Assembly (NCBI GenBank): GCA_013396915.1 | Contig: VWZL01005003.1 | Coordinates: 361,475 to 425,474 of the forward strand | Direction of reading: 5' to 3' | Origin: Stercorarius parasiticus | Lineage: Eukaryota > Chordata > Aves > Charadriiformes > Stercorariidae | Length of the DNA stretch: 64,000 nt | Shown here: in pieces, positions 23,641 through 35,144 of the stretch | How positions within the stretch are numbered: position 1 is the first letter of the stretch | Layout: every line of letters begins with the position of its first letter | Notes under the pieces: generated by a model | The model's input: the letters and a program-made list of their open reading frames with translations, nothing else | Told to the model about the DNA's origin: nothing | Database searches by the model: none | Program-made: the position numbers and the translations under genes

Positions 23641-24689
23641 ATGAGAAATCTCAGACTTGAGTGTTTCTTCATGTTTGTAGCTAGAACGCTTCTGATGCTA
23701 TTTTGTTACAGAAAATTGCAAGCCCCTGAGTATTTTGAATCATCAGGAGGGAAAAACAGTCATGAATCTTCATAATGTGAACACAGACTTGCAGTTCTGT
23801 TCTCCAAATTCTTTAGGCTTTTCATTACATCATTACAAATAAATAATAACAAAAACAGTAGTGTGAGCTCACCATAGAAATTACAAGTTTAAAACTATTT
23901 TCATGTTTTCCCCTAAGCTTTCTGTGATTACATGGGCAAACTGGGCAGATTTGCAACCAAGCTGTGACGAAGTGCTCAGCTGCCCAGAACGGAGGCTCTT
24001 TCTGTGTGGGTGACTGCAGTAAATGCACATGGGACTGCTCTGCGTGGGTGGGATGTAAATGAATCTTCAACCTATGCTCGGCCCTGCTTCTCTTTCTTGT
24101 CTGTGTAATGGATAAGGAGGAGAGAGAAAGAAAATATCATTGCAAATAAAATCTTCTTAATATTCTCTGCAGAAAGTGGGGTATTCCTCTTCTCTAGAAG
24201 GATTGCTTTTGGCTGATGGCTTACCACTCTCTTTTGGTTGACAGACTAGCTACCTGATATGCACATTAAAGAGAAGATTGTCCCCATTTCTGGCTTTGAG
24301 TGTGGGTGACTTAACAGTCAGCAGTGTCAGTGTATATTCCCTTACGCTTGGGGAAGCACTGAACCCATGAGATCATTCTCCAGTTGGTATAATGTAGATC
24401 CCACATTTCTGTTTTGTATGTTGTATGGGCAGTTGTGGTTACATAGCCTATCTATTTGGCGATTGCTGGCACCTAGGAGCACGGCATCTCTAATTCAGAA
24501 AGAATTTTGATTTATATAAAATCAATTCAGGTATGCTATCACATGCTATGAAGGTACATAACTGGCTCTGGTGGCATACAACACTTTTTTGTTCATGTAA
24601 CTATATGGAGAATACGTGGCGCATCAGATACCATCACAGTAACATATCATAGTTTTCAGAAAGGCTCTCTTTTTATCTGGAAGTCTTCA
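23641..24689. other. Unique sequence, no gene seen
   Basis: AT-rich DNA. The frame at 23825-24070 (minus) has no recognisable domain. No repeat family seen. Confidence 0.4.
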
Positions 24690-24810
24690 TGTGCCTTACA
24701 GTGGAGGTTATTCCCATTTACAGATAGGGAAACAGAATCCCAGGGAAGTGAATTGACTCTCTGAAGTCACTCGTGGTAGGCCAGGAGCAGACTTGGGAAA
24801 GAAGGTCCTA
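24690..24810 (-). mobile_element. MIR-like SINE remnant
   Basis: The plus strand shows the reverse-complement MIR core in order: 'ttattcccatttacagata', 'gggaaac', 'gggaagtgaattgact', 'gaagtcact', 'ggccaggagcagacttggga'. This matches the MIR/CORE-SINE layout (cccattttacagatgagg, then the aagt-gact block, the 'aaggtcac' block and the 'gcagagc' block), which is ancient and present in many amniotes. It is heavily diverged. Assignment from motif order, not from an alignment. Confidence 0.6.
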
Positions 24811-27800
24811 TCTCCTTGACATACCGATTTAAGCAAAATACAACTGAAATTATTTGGACAAAAGAAATTCTTCCAGACTGATGAAGAGGAAGGGCTAATA
24901 TGAATTAATTAAATGCTCTCCTCCAGTGTTCAATGGCCTATTCCCACCTCGACGTGAAAGGACAGGGCTGCTCTAATCAGCTGAGTTCTTAGCTCCACGT
25001 ATTTGCTTTTTGGTGAGGATCTTCTGTGATGTGGGAAAGCAAAGCTCACTACAGTTGGCAAGAGACCAAAGTCAGGACATGCTGTTCAGCCTTCTAGATT
25101 AAAAAAAAGGTATCAAAGTGAAATGAGTCACCAGGATAACACAGACTGTACAAATTTAAGTGGCACTCACAGAATGAGAAAGCAATACCCTGGGTATTCA
25201 TCATAGTTGTGTCAAATCTAATGTGCAACAAAATTATGATGAATTCTGGATGAGAGATGACAAATCTTTGTGAGTGAATGTGTCCCTGAGGGCAATAGCA
25301 AAGAACAGAGTGAACAGACCACGGAAAAGAAAATACATAAATGCATGCTTCTGAACGCTAGGAGTTAAGGCTTTACTGCCGGTAGGCCATGCACAAATAC
25401 ATCCAGCTAGAGCTACCCATGTGGTATGGGTTGGTATGGGTTATGCTGACTTGAGCATAAACAGGCTATTTCTTTCTACAAAAGCAGGTGAGAAGTGAGG
25501 GAAAGAAAACAGGTAGAGAATTAACTACCTCTCACCCCATAAAACAAAGTCACCTTAGTGACTCAGTTTAAGCTCCCACACATAGATATCAGAGTTCCAC
25601 TTTGACATAGTGCCACTTGTGGTGCTCTAAGATACTTCACCTGGGTTCTGGCTGCCACTTCAGAAGACACAGGTCTCTTGCAGGTCCTATTCCTTTATCT
25701 GTCACCTCCATATGGATGTTATCGACTCACTAGGGGATCTCAAAAAGCATTAGATGCCTTATGTGGAGCAGTGAATTCAGCCCTAAAAATGTCAAATATG
25801 AAGTAGGCCAGTAGCAGAGCTACTGCCAGAATGAACAGGAAGAAGAAGGGGAGGAATGGATCTCCAATCCATAATGTCATCCCTAGCATGGGGCACGAAG
25901 GCAGAGAAGCAATGGCCACCACATTAGCTTCATGCAGACACATAATTCATCACTATCAGTCTTTAAAATCCCAAAATGCAAGTAGCTACAGCAACTTGTG
26001 AGAGCTGCTAACTCCATGAATGCATTTAAAAAAAAAAAGATAGTTGTTATGGAATATCTTTTATCCTAAATGGAAAGAAAAGCTGAGGTAATCTCATTCC
26101 CACTGTGCGATAAACATTAACAATTGCTGACTTTTTAATGTTGAGTACTTTAGGTCTGAGAGACTTAGATGGATGGAGTAGATTTCCTGTATATATTTGA
26201 ATATATTTGTTCTCACTTAATGAATTACACATGCTCACTCTCTATGAATATATTTTTAACATCCTTCTACATTTACTACAGTACATAACATTCAGTTTGA
26301 CCTTTTAAGCTAATCTTTACTCATCAAAATAAAGATATTTTAGACACAGAAAATATCTAAACCTCAGCTGTCCTTTGGCTTCACTGTAGTTCCCTGATGC
26401 TGTCAAATATATTTTAGAAATGCATAACACATCATTCCAAAAGGAAGGCTCCTGTTACCCTGAATAGATACATCTGTGGCCAACGTTTTCCATTTATGTA
26501 TTCTACACTGATCATTGTATCTTGTAGCTGAATTCAGCTTATCCTGAATTTTGGAAAGGAAAAAATACAATATTATTTAAAAAGAACACTTTGAAAGTGG
26601 TTTGCATTACTGAAAGTTAGAAGCTTCACATGGTATTTAATAACAAGGAAAGGACAGGTAATACAAACAAGGCCACGAATAGAGGAGGACACATTAACCA
26701 CATAGTCTTGGGCCAATACAGCTTTTTTCAACCCAGGCTTCTCCATTTGTCATGCATAAAGCTCCACATGTTTCTCTAATTGAGATTTCCTCTTTCAGCA
26801 TTAGAAGCCTCCCTTCCTCTCCTGTACTCCAAATAAACAGAACCAGCAGCAGAGAAACCGTGATGGTGGTAATGCAGGTGCAGCTGGATTCCCCACGATT
26901 TTCTCCCCAGCAGTCAGCCCAGGCCTGCTCTGGGCAGGGATGGAGAAAACCCTCTTGGCTCCATTAGCTCGACTTTGGGAGATATGGGACAACCCACATT
27001 CATCACAGCTTTTGCTTCCGTCTCTCCGCAAACTCAGGCAGAGTATCTCAGTGCTAACCACAGTTCAGTTTTTTATTCCACCTGTGAAGATGAAATATTT
27101 ACTTCTTTAAAAACATCAACTAATATTGCATGACCATAGGTGTTGGGGCCCTTCCCCAGGATTCCAGTCCCTCCGCCTCAACCATGCTCTGGGAAAATGG
27201 GAATTAGAGGGTAGGGGAACAGCATACCCGGTCCTCTGCTGGGAAGCACCCAAAATCTTCACCTGCATTTGCAGTCCATGGACACTGAACATTGTTGTGT
27301 GGTTTGCAGGAGTCAATCAGGTCTCAGAAATGGTTTGCAAAAAAAGGAAGATTGAAATTCTTCACCTTCATTTAATTCTTCGACTCAGTGGAGCTGAATA
27401 CAAAAGAAAGAAATGGATGCAAATGCCCCAATACTACATGTGCTTTAAGGATTTCTCTCTCACCTGCAAGGTTTTGAAAAAGTTAAACTTTCATTTCAGA
27501 TAGCTGCTCTCTGACACTAGTATTTTTGGGTATATCAAATAAGAAAATTTGGAAGATATCTAAAGTATTCTCTCTCTCAAAGTATCTATTTCTAGAAAAT
27601 ATTAAAAGGAAAAAAGTCTAAGGATGCAGAATTAGGCAGCCTGAATGACTTGGAAATGTTGTGTTGCTTTTTCATAACATTTTAGTTTGTTGTTTAGTTT
27701 GTTTGGGCACCACAAAAAAAAAAAAGAGGTGGCAACTGATATCAGATTCTTGTGTTTTATTTTCTCCACTTCGCTCACTCTTCCAAAAATTGTTTTAATA

Positions 27801-28140
27801 TTTGAGATTTTTTAAATTATTCTCTGAAAAATATTTCAAGTCAGATTAGCTCATGACCACTAGAATCAAGGAAACCATTCATTTTTAGGTCTGGTTAATT
27901 TTAGCTGCATGACTCAGGGAATTTAATGGGCAACACCTCTAACAATTAAAACCTTTATTTTGCAAATGCATATACATGCATCTAGTTTTAAGCGTGTAAA
28001 TAATACCATAAAATCTATAGGACGAGCCACATGTATAATGTTATATGTATACCTGCACCTACAAAGAATGAAACTCAAGCTCATCTCCAGTGAAACATGC
28101 TGGGGCCAGGAAACAGTTATTAATATCTAAAATACTATCC
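24811..28140. other. Unique sequence, no gene seen
   Basis: AT-rich DNA. A two-copy tandem of the 10-mer GGTATGGGTT lies at 25423-25442. A GC-richer patch from 26800 to 27300 produces a plus-strand frame (27126-27503, 125 codons) and minus-strand frames without recognisable domains. An A-run of 12 lies near 27715. Confidence 0.4.
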
Positions 28141-28606
28141 TCAAGAATAAATGTATGAGTTTTCTATTCCCTGTAGTATATTTTTAAGTATCTCACTTTT
28201 TTTATTGTCATACAGTTCTGAAACTGGTATTTTGGTATCTTTAAGAAAACTCTCCCACAGTACGTTGTTTGTTACATCCATAATCATCGGCACAACACAT
28301 CTGTCTGATGTTTGTAATGGACTTTGAATACTGAATGTCTTTACTGGCACACTCTTCCCATTGAATGATATTCTTTGTCATGTCTTCAGACAATACATAT
28401 TCCATAAAATTAACCACAGACAACTGGATAAGGGGTGCAGTACCTTTAAAACCTTGGAAGGCTGAGAGTAACATGTTGTAGCATAATGGGGAAAAGAGGA
28501 AAGCTGCACCACTTCTACATTTTTCTTGTTTATAATTCCATAGAAACTGAAGGTTAGGCAGGGTATCCTTCATAAGGTGGAAAACATTCTCTGTCACCAC
28601 AGACTT
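28141..28606 (-). pseudogene. Possible frameshifted coding relic, family unknown
   Basis: Two overlapping minus-strand frames, offset by one base, together span about 460 bp. The upstream frame (28606 to 28241) includes 'DTLPNLQFLWNYKQEKC', 'GAAFLFSPLCYNMLLSAF' and 'SVVNFMEYVLSEDMTKNI'. The downstream frame (28350 to 28141) carries 'DVTNNVLWESFLKDTKI' and 'KKSEILKNILQGIENSYI'. Both halves have balanced, globular-like composition in an AT-rich region, which suggests one ancestral frame broken by an indel between 28350 and 28241. There is a stop directly before the upstream half and no poly(A) signal just beyond the end. I do not recognise the family. It could be an old gene relic or retrocopy; chance cannot be excluded. 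Confidence 0.3.
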
Positions 28607-31299
28607 TTAATAGGCAACTCATGTCTATTAATAGGGGCACATCTGTTCCAAAGGCTTGCATTATGCAGGTGTCTGTTCCTCTTGTGTTTTTTGATTATAC
28701 AGTAGATAATTAGTTAGACATGATTATTTGCAACCCCCATTTGGACCACTTATCACATTATCAAAGGCTTTAGTTTCTAATTAGGAAATATGAAACAAAA
28801 ACCTTAACTTTGCATGTGTATCACTCAAATATATACCTGCTAGAAGGATTCTGAGAGATTGAATGTTCTTTTACTTAAAAAATTAACACCAAGGTAATGC
28901 CATTGATGAAAGACAAATTATTTTTCTTTACAACTCTGTGAAAGGAAACCACAGCCTTTCCTATTCTTCTTCCTAATAACTACAGGGACCTTAAATAATA
29001 TTTGATTACTTAATTCAGGTTTAAAATACAGCTTTTCCAAAATCTATTCCATGAATGTGACAGGCCCAGATCTTAAAGACCACAATTTCTTCTCATGAAG
29101 CACATATTTAAGTACCTTCTCTATTCTGACAATTTACGGATCCATTTTGCTATTCCAAAATTTTCTCTCTCCATCTAAACTAAAATGATAGTCAGTCTCT
29201 TTGACATCTCTCACAGTGGTGCAGCTGTAAGTTTAGGCTCAGTATGGCTAAAACAGAAATACTGTTCTGCCTTTCAAGATCTCCTTTTATACCCTCCATC
29301 AGAGTGAACAACAGTGTGATGTTTGTTACTGTCACACTTGCCTGGATGTCACTTTTGTAACTTTTTTTGGTTTGGACCTTTTTCTAAATCTGAAAATACA
29401 GTTTCTACATTCTTTCTGAGTAACAGTACTAAGATTGTGCCTTCCTTATACATTCATATAGAGAAAATTATTGCCTGGAAACTTTTGGGTTTGGGTCTTG
29501 GATACTTCAATATTGATCTCTGCTTGAGAAATGCAGTCCTTCCTGACCAATGTCTGTCTTGGGTGTTACCTTAATCTAAATCCTCCCACTACCTCTCATT
29601 CTTCATACTCTGCTAATCTCCAAGATCTTCCCTTGCCTGATTCTCTTCACCACCTATTAACTCACACTAATCTCAGTGGCCCGCTTATTCAAACTGGCAT
29701 TCTTGTGCATTTTTGGAGATACCTCTACAATTTGAGAAACACCCTGTGAACTTGACAAAATTCATGACAGTAATCAAGCAGTATTACTCAGTATCCAAGC
29801 AGTTAGGATATTCACCTTCATGAGGGACAGCCAAGTTAGCCTGGTGTCTGCTGAGACTAAGTCCATTTCATGCCTCTTTTTGTCTAACCAAAAAATGCAC
29901 AAACCGTTGAGGCAGAATCCACTATCATGGTTTCATCCTTCGGCCATACTGAAAAGTGCAATGAGTGGGGATGCTAAGATTTGCTCTGGGCACCCTTAGC
30001 AGATAAACCCAGGCTTCTTGACCCCTTTGCTTTTGGGTGCTGTTTCACCTCACATCTGGCATGTAGCAAAGGGCCACCTAACAGCTAAAGACATTTCTAC
30101 ATATGTGTGGAAACCTTAATTTAGGATTCTAATGGTTCTGACAGTCACTAGTGCAGTGACATCCACAATCCATTTTGATTCAGAAGTCTAAACTCTGTCT
30201 TAACTAGGTATTTTTAGAATATTTGTGACATTCAATTTACAAAAGAGGTATACACACTTTTGAAAAAAATAGCTACTACATCCTATTACCACAATCTGGG
30301 GCCAACACAGGGTCCTCGGTACTTAAAAAATAAAATTATGCAAGATGGCCAACAGCTGTTTCAGAGAAACAGTGGCATTGTTCCAGGTCCTCTGATTCTT
30401 CCTTCTCTACCACATCAGGCGTTATCTGCTTATTTGAACGGCCTTTCAATGCATAATTCCATCACACCTCTCATAAACTCTTGGTAGCAATTTCAGTTAC
30501 ACATGTGCTTAAATGAGCACCCTACTATTTTTCCCCTGGCTGCATCTGAAATTTGGGAGGCCTCTATGGATACATTTCTCATGAATATCTGTACTAAAGC
30601 AGGACTTTATTTAGACTACTTATGAATTCAGGCATTTCCCATGATGGTTTTTATTCAGGCCACATGGTCACAACTACCAATGTCAATTAATCTTTTAGGG
30701 ATAATCAGATTCAAAGTTAAAATTAATTTCCTCCTTAATATCCTTCATGGATTCAAGAAGATAAATCTTATTTCTACAATGCATTTCAAAGTGCAAGCAA
30801 AATGGTGGAAAAATCAGAGGAGTTGTAAAAATAACTAGGAACATTATCGACTCTGAAAGGTAGACTGGAAAAGATTGAACCATTTGATTAATAGCTATAA
30901 CACAGAATATGATGGGCATAGTGTCTGGAATAATTAAGCAACAACAGGCAGAAAAATGACAAGAATAAACGGATAAAACAGAGAAGTCGACTGGCAGGCA
31001 AAGCTGTATTTCATGGAACTTCTTCCTACTCCCAGTTCCTTACTATTCTTCTCTGCTAAGTCCCAGGTTTCTTTATCAAACCTTCTGCAATAATTTATTA
31101 TTGTTATACTGACAGAGTAAATTCCACCACATGCCAGTCATGCCTATAAGCTCAATTAAAATGACAAGACTGACATGCATGGGTAACTTTTGTGCAAAAG
31201 GGAAAAGAGAGGCAGCTCTTCAATGAAATTAAATTCTGATACCACTGTTTTGGCAAGGTGTTTCTGCAAGCACAGAAGAAAAATTATGTTCCTGAGTTT
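28607..31299. other. Unique sequence, no gene seen
   Basis: AT-rich single-copy DNA with several short frames (29323-29574, 29531-29749, 30260-30487, 30641-30838, all plus) that show no recognisable domains. Confidence 0.4.
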
Positions 31300-31440
31300 C
31301 CGCCCCTGGAGACAGTTAACCCATAAAAGCTATAGCTGAGTTTGATTAACTCTGCATGTTTTTCTTGACCTCATTAACAGAGTCAGCTGATGGATTTCCA
31401 GATCAATTTGCATGCAAATGTAAAAGAAAAGGAGTTGTTC
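31300..31440. promoter_or_regulatory. Candidate regulatory element with palindromic octamer site
   Basis: A perfect 14-bp palindrome ATTTGCATGCAAAT lies at 31406-31419. It fuses two octamer motifs (ATTTGCAT and ATGCAAAT), the classic POU-domain (Oct factor) site, on opposite strands sharing the central GCAT. Close by are 'tttgattaact' near 31341, 'cattaacag' near 31372 and 'gtcagctgat' near 31383 (a CAGCTG E-box). The motifs are seen directly; enhancer function is inference. Confidence 0.3.
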
Positions 31441-33399
31441 TGTAATGCCAAGCTATCCACCTTTCTAGACTCTTCCTTACCTCATTGCATCTTTCTGTAG
31501 GCAAAACTGAGCAATGAATGGGCAGGGGAAGTAATGCTCCCTCTTTTTAACTGTCCATTTGTCAAGATCCCAGAACAGAATATTTCACATGCTAGTCTTA
31601 GGGCAGCTTTTCAAGCTAGATTTTCCAAGACTTTTCACAAAGTCTCCCCTTGGCGGTGTGTAGACTGTTCTTTTCAGAAACTTGAGGTACATACAGAGGG
31701 AAAACTAAAATAATAGTTAGTGGAATGAGTAAGAAAGTTTTTAGGATCATATTTTTCAATTTCGTAAAACGAAAAAGTTTTATGGATATCAATGCATTCT
31801 TTACCCTATATAGCCTTGGTATCAATTATAATACAAGGTCAAACCCCCATTTTGCTGATTAACTGTCCAGTTTCAACCAACTCTCATACTGAAGAAGCAG
31901 CCAATGTTTGCACAACTAATAAATAAAGATTAAAAAATTCAGGACCCATCCTGTTATATTTTATAATGGCAATAGAAAAATGTCCCTTTTCTGGGAATAT
32001 GTTCTTTTCAGTGTCACTTTCTAGTAGTATTAAATAAATAAAAGAAGGGTACACAGAAACCAATAACATCGTTCAGGTTTTAATTTTTGACCAAAAGTTC
32101 ACATAATATTGTGATTCATATAATTTTTTAAACACAGGACACTAGGACTCATTTATAACTCAGTTTCAGTCCTGAGACCTCGTATTCATGCAGAGGTAAT
32201 AGCGGCAGACAAGGTAAATAGATGAGGGCAGGTGAAGCTGAGGGGAAAAAAAAATACATTCCTAATGCTATATTGATTTGTTTCTAGAAAGTAGGAGCTT
32301 AACTATTAGCTACATTAGCAAAGCTTTTACACACTGGACTAGTGACAAATATCCACTGATTTAAAGTGGACAGTAATACAGTATCTGCATAACGCTGGCA
32401 TTCACAAACACATGACAATAGGAGAGCACAACATGATACCATCCACTTGACCTTTTAAACAAAATAAATTGTTATAGAAGTTACTCATGTATATATACAG
32501 CTCCAAAAATCAAGCCGGTTTAGAAGAAAAGGGACTACAGAAAACCTTCCTGTTATTAGTTTATTGCAGATAAATTAGTTTATAAGCAGATTAGTATATA
32601 TTATACATTAGAATATATATACAAAGTTGGTTTGACTAGGCAGTTGTTTTTGACAGACAGCTGGGCAGCAGAAGGACAAATGAAATTCACTGCTGAGAAA
32701 ATGAAGGCTAGCAGAGAACACATGAGAAAACGCAGACAATCTAGTCACATTAATATGATATGAATGATCTGTAAATGTATTAATAACAACAGACATGGCA
32801 GTGTTCTTCCACCTTGAATATTACATTCAGTAATTCTCTTTAAACAGACACAATATGCATGGATAAGTAAGAGAAGGACATTGAATGATCAGAGATACAG
32901 ATTTTATACGTGGAAAGACTGAAAATCCCTTCTGAAAAATTTGACAACGATCTGATCATTAGATCAAACTTCTGATAATAATACAGCAAGAAGAAAGCAC
33001 AAGAAAAACACCTCTCAGCAGTTTCATTTTGAATCCTTACAAACCTACAAAGTGAATAGTTAGATGAATTAATAAAAATATTAACTGTCTTTCTGAAATT
33101 TCAGTAACATTGGCGGGTGTGGTGAGTTAATTTTGATTTCTTATTGTGTTTTAAATAGTCCTAATTAAATACACAACTTTTTGCCTCAGAAGAGTGGAAT
33201 GATCATCCGCTGACCAGCGCAATATGCTAGAAACAATAGCAAATGCTTGGATTCAAATTTCTTAGTGGAAAAAAGAGTTTGCAGAATGACTTTTGTCAGA
33301 TGTACCAAGGCTTGAAAAGCCATCTGGTAACTTAAAATAAGATGAATATACACATTCCAACAAGACACCATCAAACAGTGGCACTAGAAAAAGCTTAAT
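31441..33399. other. Unique sequence, no gene seen
   Basis: AT-rich single-copy DNA. Short minus-strand frames (31616-31825, 31884-32069, 32608-32796, 33186-33374) have no recognisable domains. Confidence 0.4.
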
Positions 33400-33740
33400 G
33401 GAGTAAGATCATTAGCCTGGCATCTTTGAGTCAACATCACAAGAGAAAGAGGAGGTTTGTCATTCCCAGAGCTGAGTCTTGTCAGCATTGATCTGGATTT
33501 ATGAGCCAGCAAGATAATCATTCATGATTATCTGTCCTGTTTTTCACCATTACTGCATCTTCAAGGAGGCTGTTTCATTGTGTGCTCTTCATGTCATGCT
33601 TATCTGAAGTATAATTGACTTGAAGACCACCTATACTTAGAGCTTATCCATATACAAATTAATGGATGCTGGTAAAGTTGTACATCCATTAAGCAGAGCA
33701 TTAGCTTTCATGGCATTCATTTATCTACCAAAGAGACTTT
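33400..33740. promoter_or_regulatory. Candidate conserved non-coding element
   Basis: No open frame of note and no repeat match, but dense in developmental-type motifs. At 33513-33532 a perfect 9-bp inverted repeat, GATAATCAT and ATGATTATC, is separated by TC. Each arm begins or ends with a GATA core (GATAA / TTATC) and contains an AATCAT homeodomain-type core. Further motifs include 'gatcattag' near 33406 and 'caaattaatgg' near 33655. Enhancer function is inference from motif texture only. Confidence 0.25.
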
Positions 33741-33963
33741 ATTTATCATAGTTTTTCTGAAAGCTTGTTTACTAAGAGACCACGCTGTCAGGATATTGCT
33801 GCTATCAATGAATTTTATGCATTATACATAAAATTTGAAAAATGAAAACTCAAATCATTTGCCTCTTAATTGGTACGCAATGGTCATAAGCTAATGACTT
33901 CTCTAATCTCTTTTCATGAAAAGATCATAGTGCAAAAATTCTGGGTTTGTTCCCCTTCTACTT

Positions 33964-33988
33964 AAAAAAAAAAACAACAAACAACAAA
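33964..33988 (+). repeat. A-rich / (CAA)n low-complexity tract
   Basis: An 11-A run is followed by 'caacaaacaacaaac'. It lies about 20 bp before the solo LTR; insertion next to an A-rich tract needs no special explanation. Confidence 0.75.
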
Positions 33989-34006
33989 CTACAAAGCTTT
34001 GATTAG

Positions 34007-35139
34007 TATATTGGGTTTGTGTGGCAAGATTTTGGTAGCGGAGGGGCTACAGGGGTGGCTTCTGTGAGAAGCTGCTAGAAGCTTCCCCTATGTCCAACAG
34101 AGTCAGTGTCAGTGAGCTCCAAGAAGGACCCGCTGCTGGCCCAGGCTGAGCCCATGAGTGATGGTGGCAGCATCTCTGTCAAAACATATTTAAGTACGGT
34201 GAAAAAACCTTGGGCAACTGCAGCCAGAGAGAGGAGTGAGAGTATGTGAGAGAAACAACTCTGCAGACACCAAGGTCAGAGAAGAAGGAAGGGGACAAGG
34301 AGCAGGCCCCGGAGCAGAGATTCCCCTGCAGCCTGTGGTGAAGACCATGGTGAGGCAGGCTGTCCCCCTGCAGCCCATGGAGGGTAACAGTGGAGCAGAT
34401 ATCCATCTGCAGCCTGTGGAGGACCCACGCCAGAGCAGGTGGATGCACCCAAAGGAGGCTGTGACCTTGCACTGAAGCTTGCGCTGAAGCAGGCTCCTGG
34501 CAGGACCTGTGGACCCATGGAGAGAGGAGCCCACACAGGAGCAAGTCTGCTGTCAGGACTTGTGACCCCATGGGGGACCCAAGCTGGAGCAGTTTGTGAA
34601 GAACTGTAGCCTGTGGGAAGGACTTATGTTCCTGGAGGACTGTCTCCTGTGGGAGCAATCCCATTCTGCAGCAGGGGAAGAGTGTGAGAAGTCCTCCCCC
34701 TGAGGAGGAAGGAGCAGCAGAGACAAAGTATGATGAACCGACCACAACCCCATTCCCCATCCCCCTGCACCGCTCGGGGGGAGGAGGTAGAGAATTCGCG
34801 AATGAGGTTGAGCCTGGGAAGAAGGGAGGGGAGGGAGGAAGGTGTTTTAATATTTGTTATTATTTTTCTCATTACCCTACTCTAATTATTTAATAACTAT
34901 TATTATTATATATAAATAAATTAAATGCATTTTATATAAATAAATTAAATAAATTAAATGCCTTTTCCCTGAGTTGAGTCTGTCTTGCCCATGACGGTAA
35001 TTGGTGAGTGATCTTCCCCTGTCCTTATCTCAACCCACGAGCCTTTCATTGTGTTTTCTCTCCCCTGTTCAGCTGAGGAGGGGAGTGATAGAGCGGCTTT
35101 GGTGGGTGCCTGGCACCCAGCCAGGGTCAATCCACCACA
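34007..35139 (+). mobile_element. Solo LTR of an endogenous retrovirus (avian, ERVL-like)
   Basis: I recognise this as a widespread bird LTR type. Near its 5' end it reads 'tgtgtggcaagattttgg' and 'gctacaggggtggcttctgt'. Near its 3' end it reads 'cccatgacggtaattggtga', 'tcaacccacgagcc' and 'ccagggtcaatccaccaca'. The candidate target-site duplication is ATTAG (34002-34006 and 35140-35144), which sets the bounds given. An inner TGTGG (34020) pairs with the terminal CCACA, so the true 5' edge may lie up to 13 bp further in. A degenerate internal repeat with a period near 40 bp starts at 34326, 34368 and 34407 (each 'ctgcagcc'). There is a TATA-like 'atatttaa' near 34185 and an AATAAA-containing AT-rich tract at 34900-34960. 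No retroviral internal genes flank it, so recombination between two LTRs probably left it single. Long open frames on either strand (for example 34179-34760) are shadows. Confidence 0.85.
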
Positions 35140-35144
35140 ATTAG

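Noticed and set aside
34179..34760. 193-codon minus-strand frame and its overlapping neighbours
   Set aside because: They lie wholly inside the solo LTR and are antisense shadows of its GC-rich tandem units.
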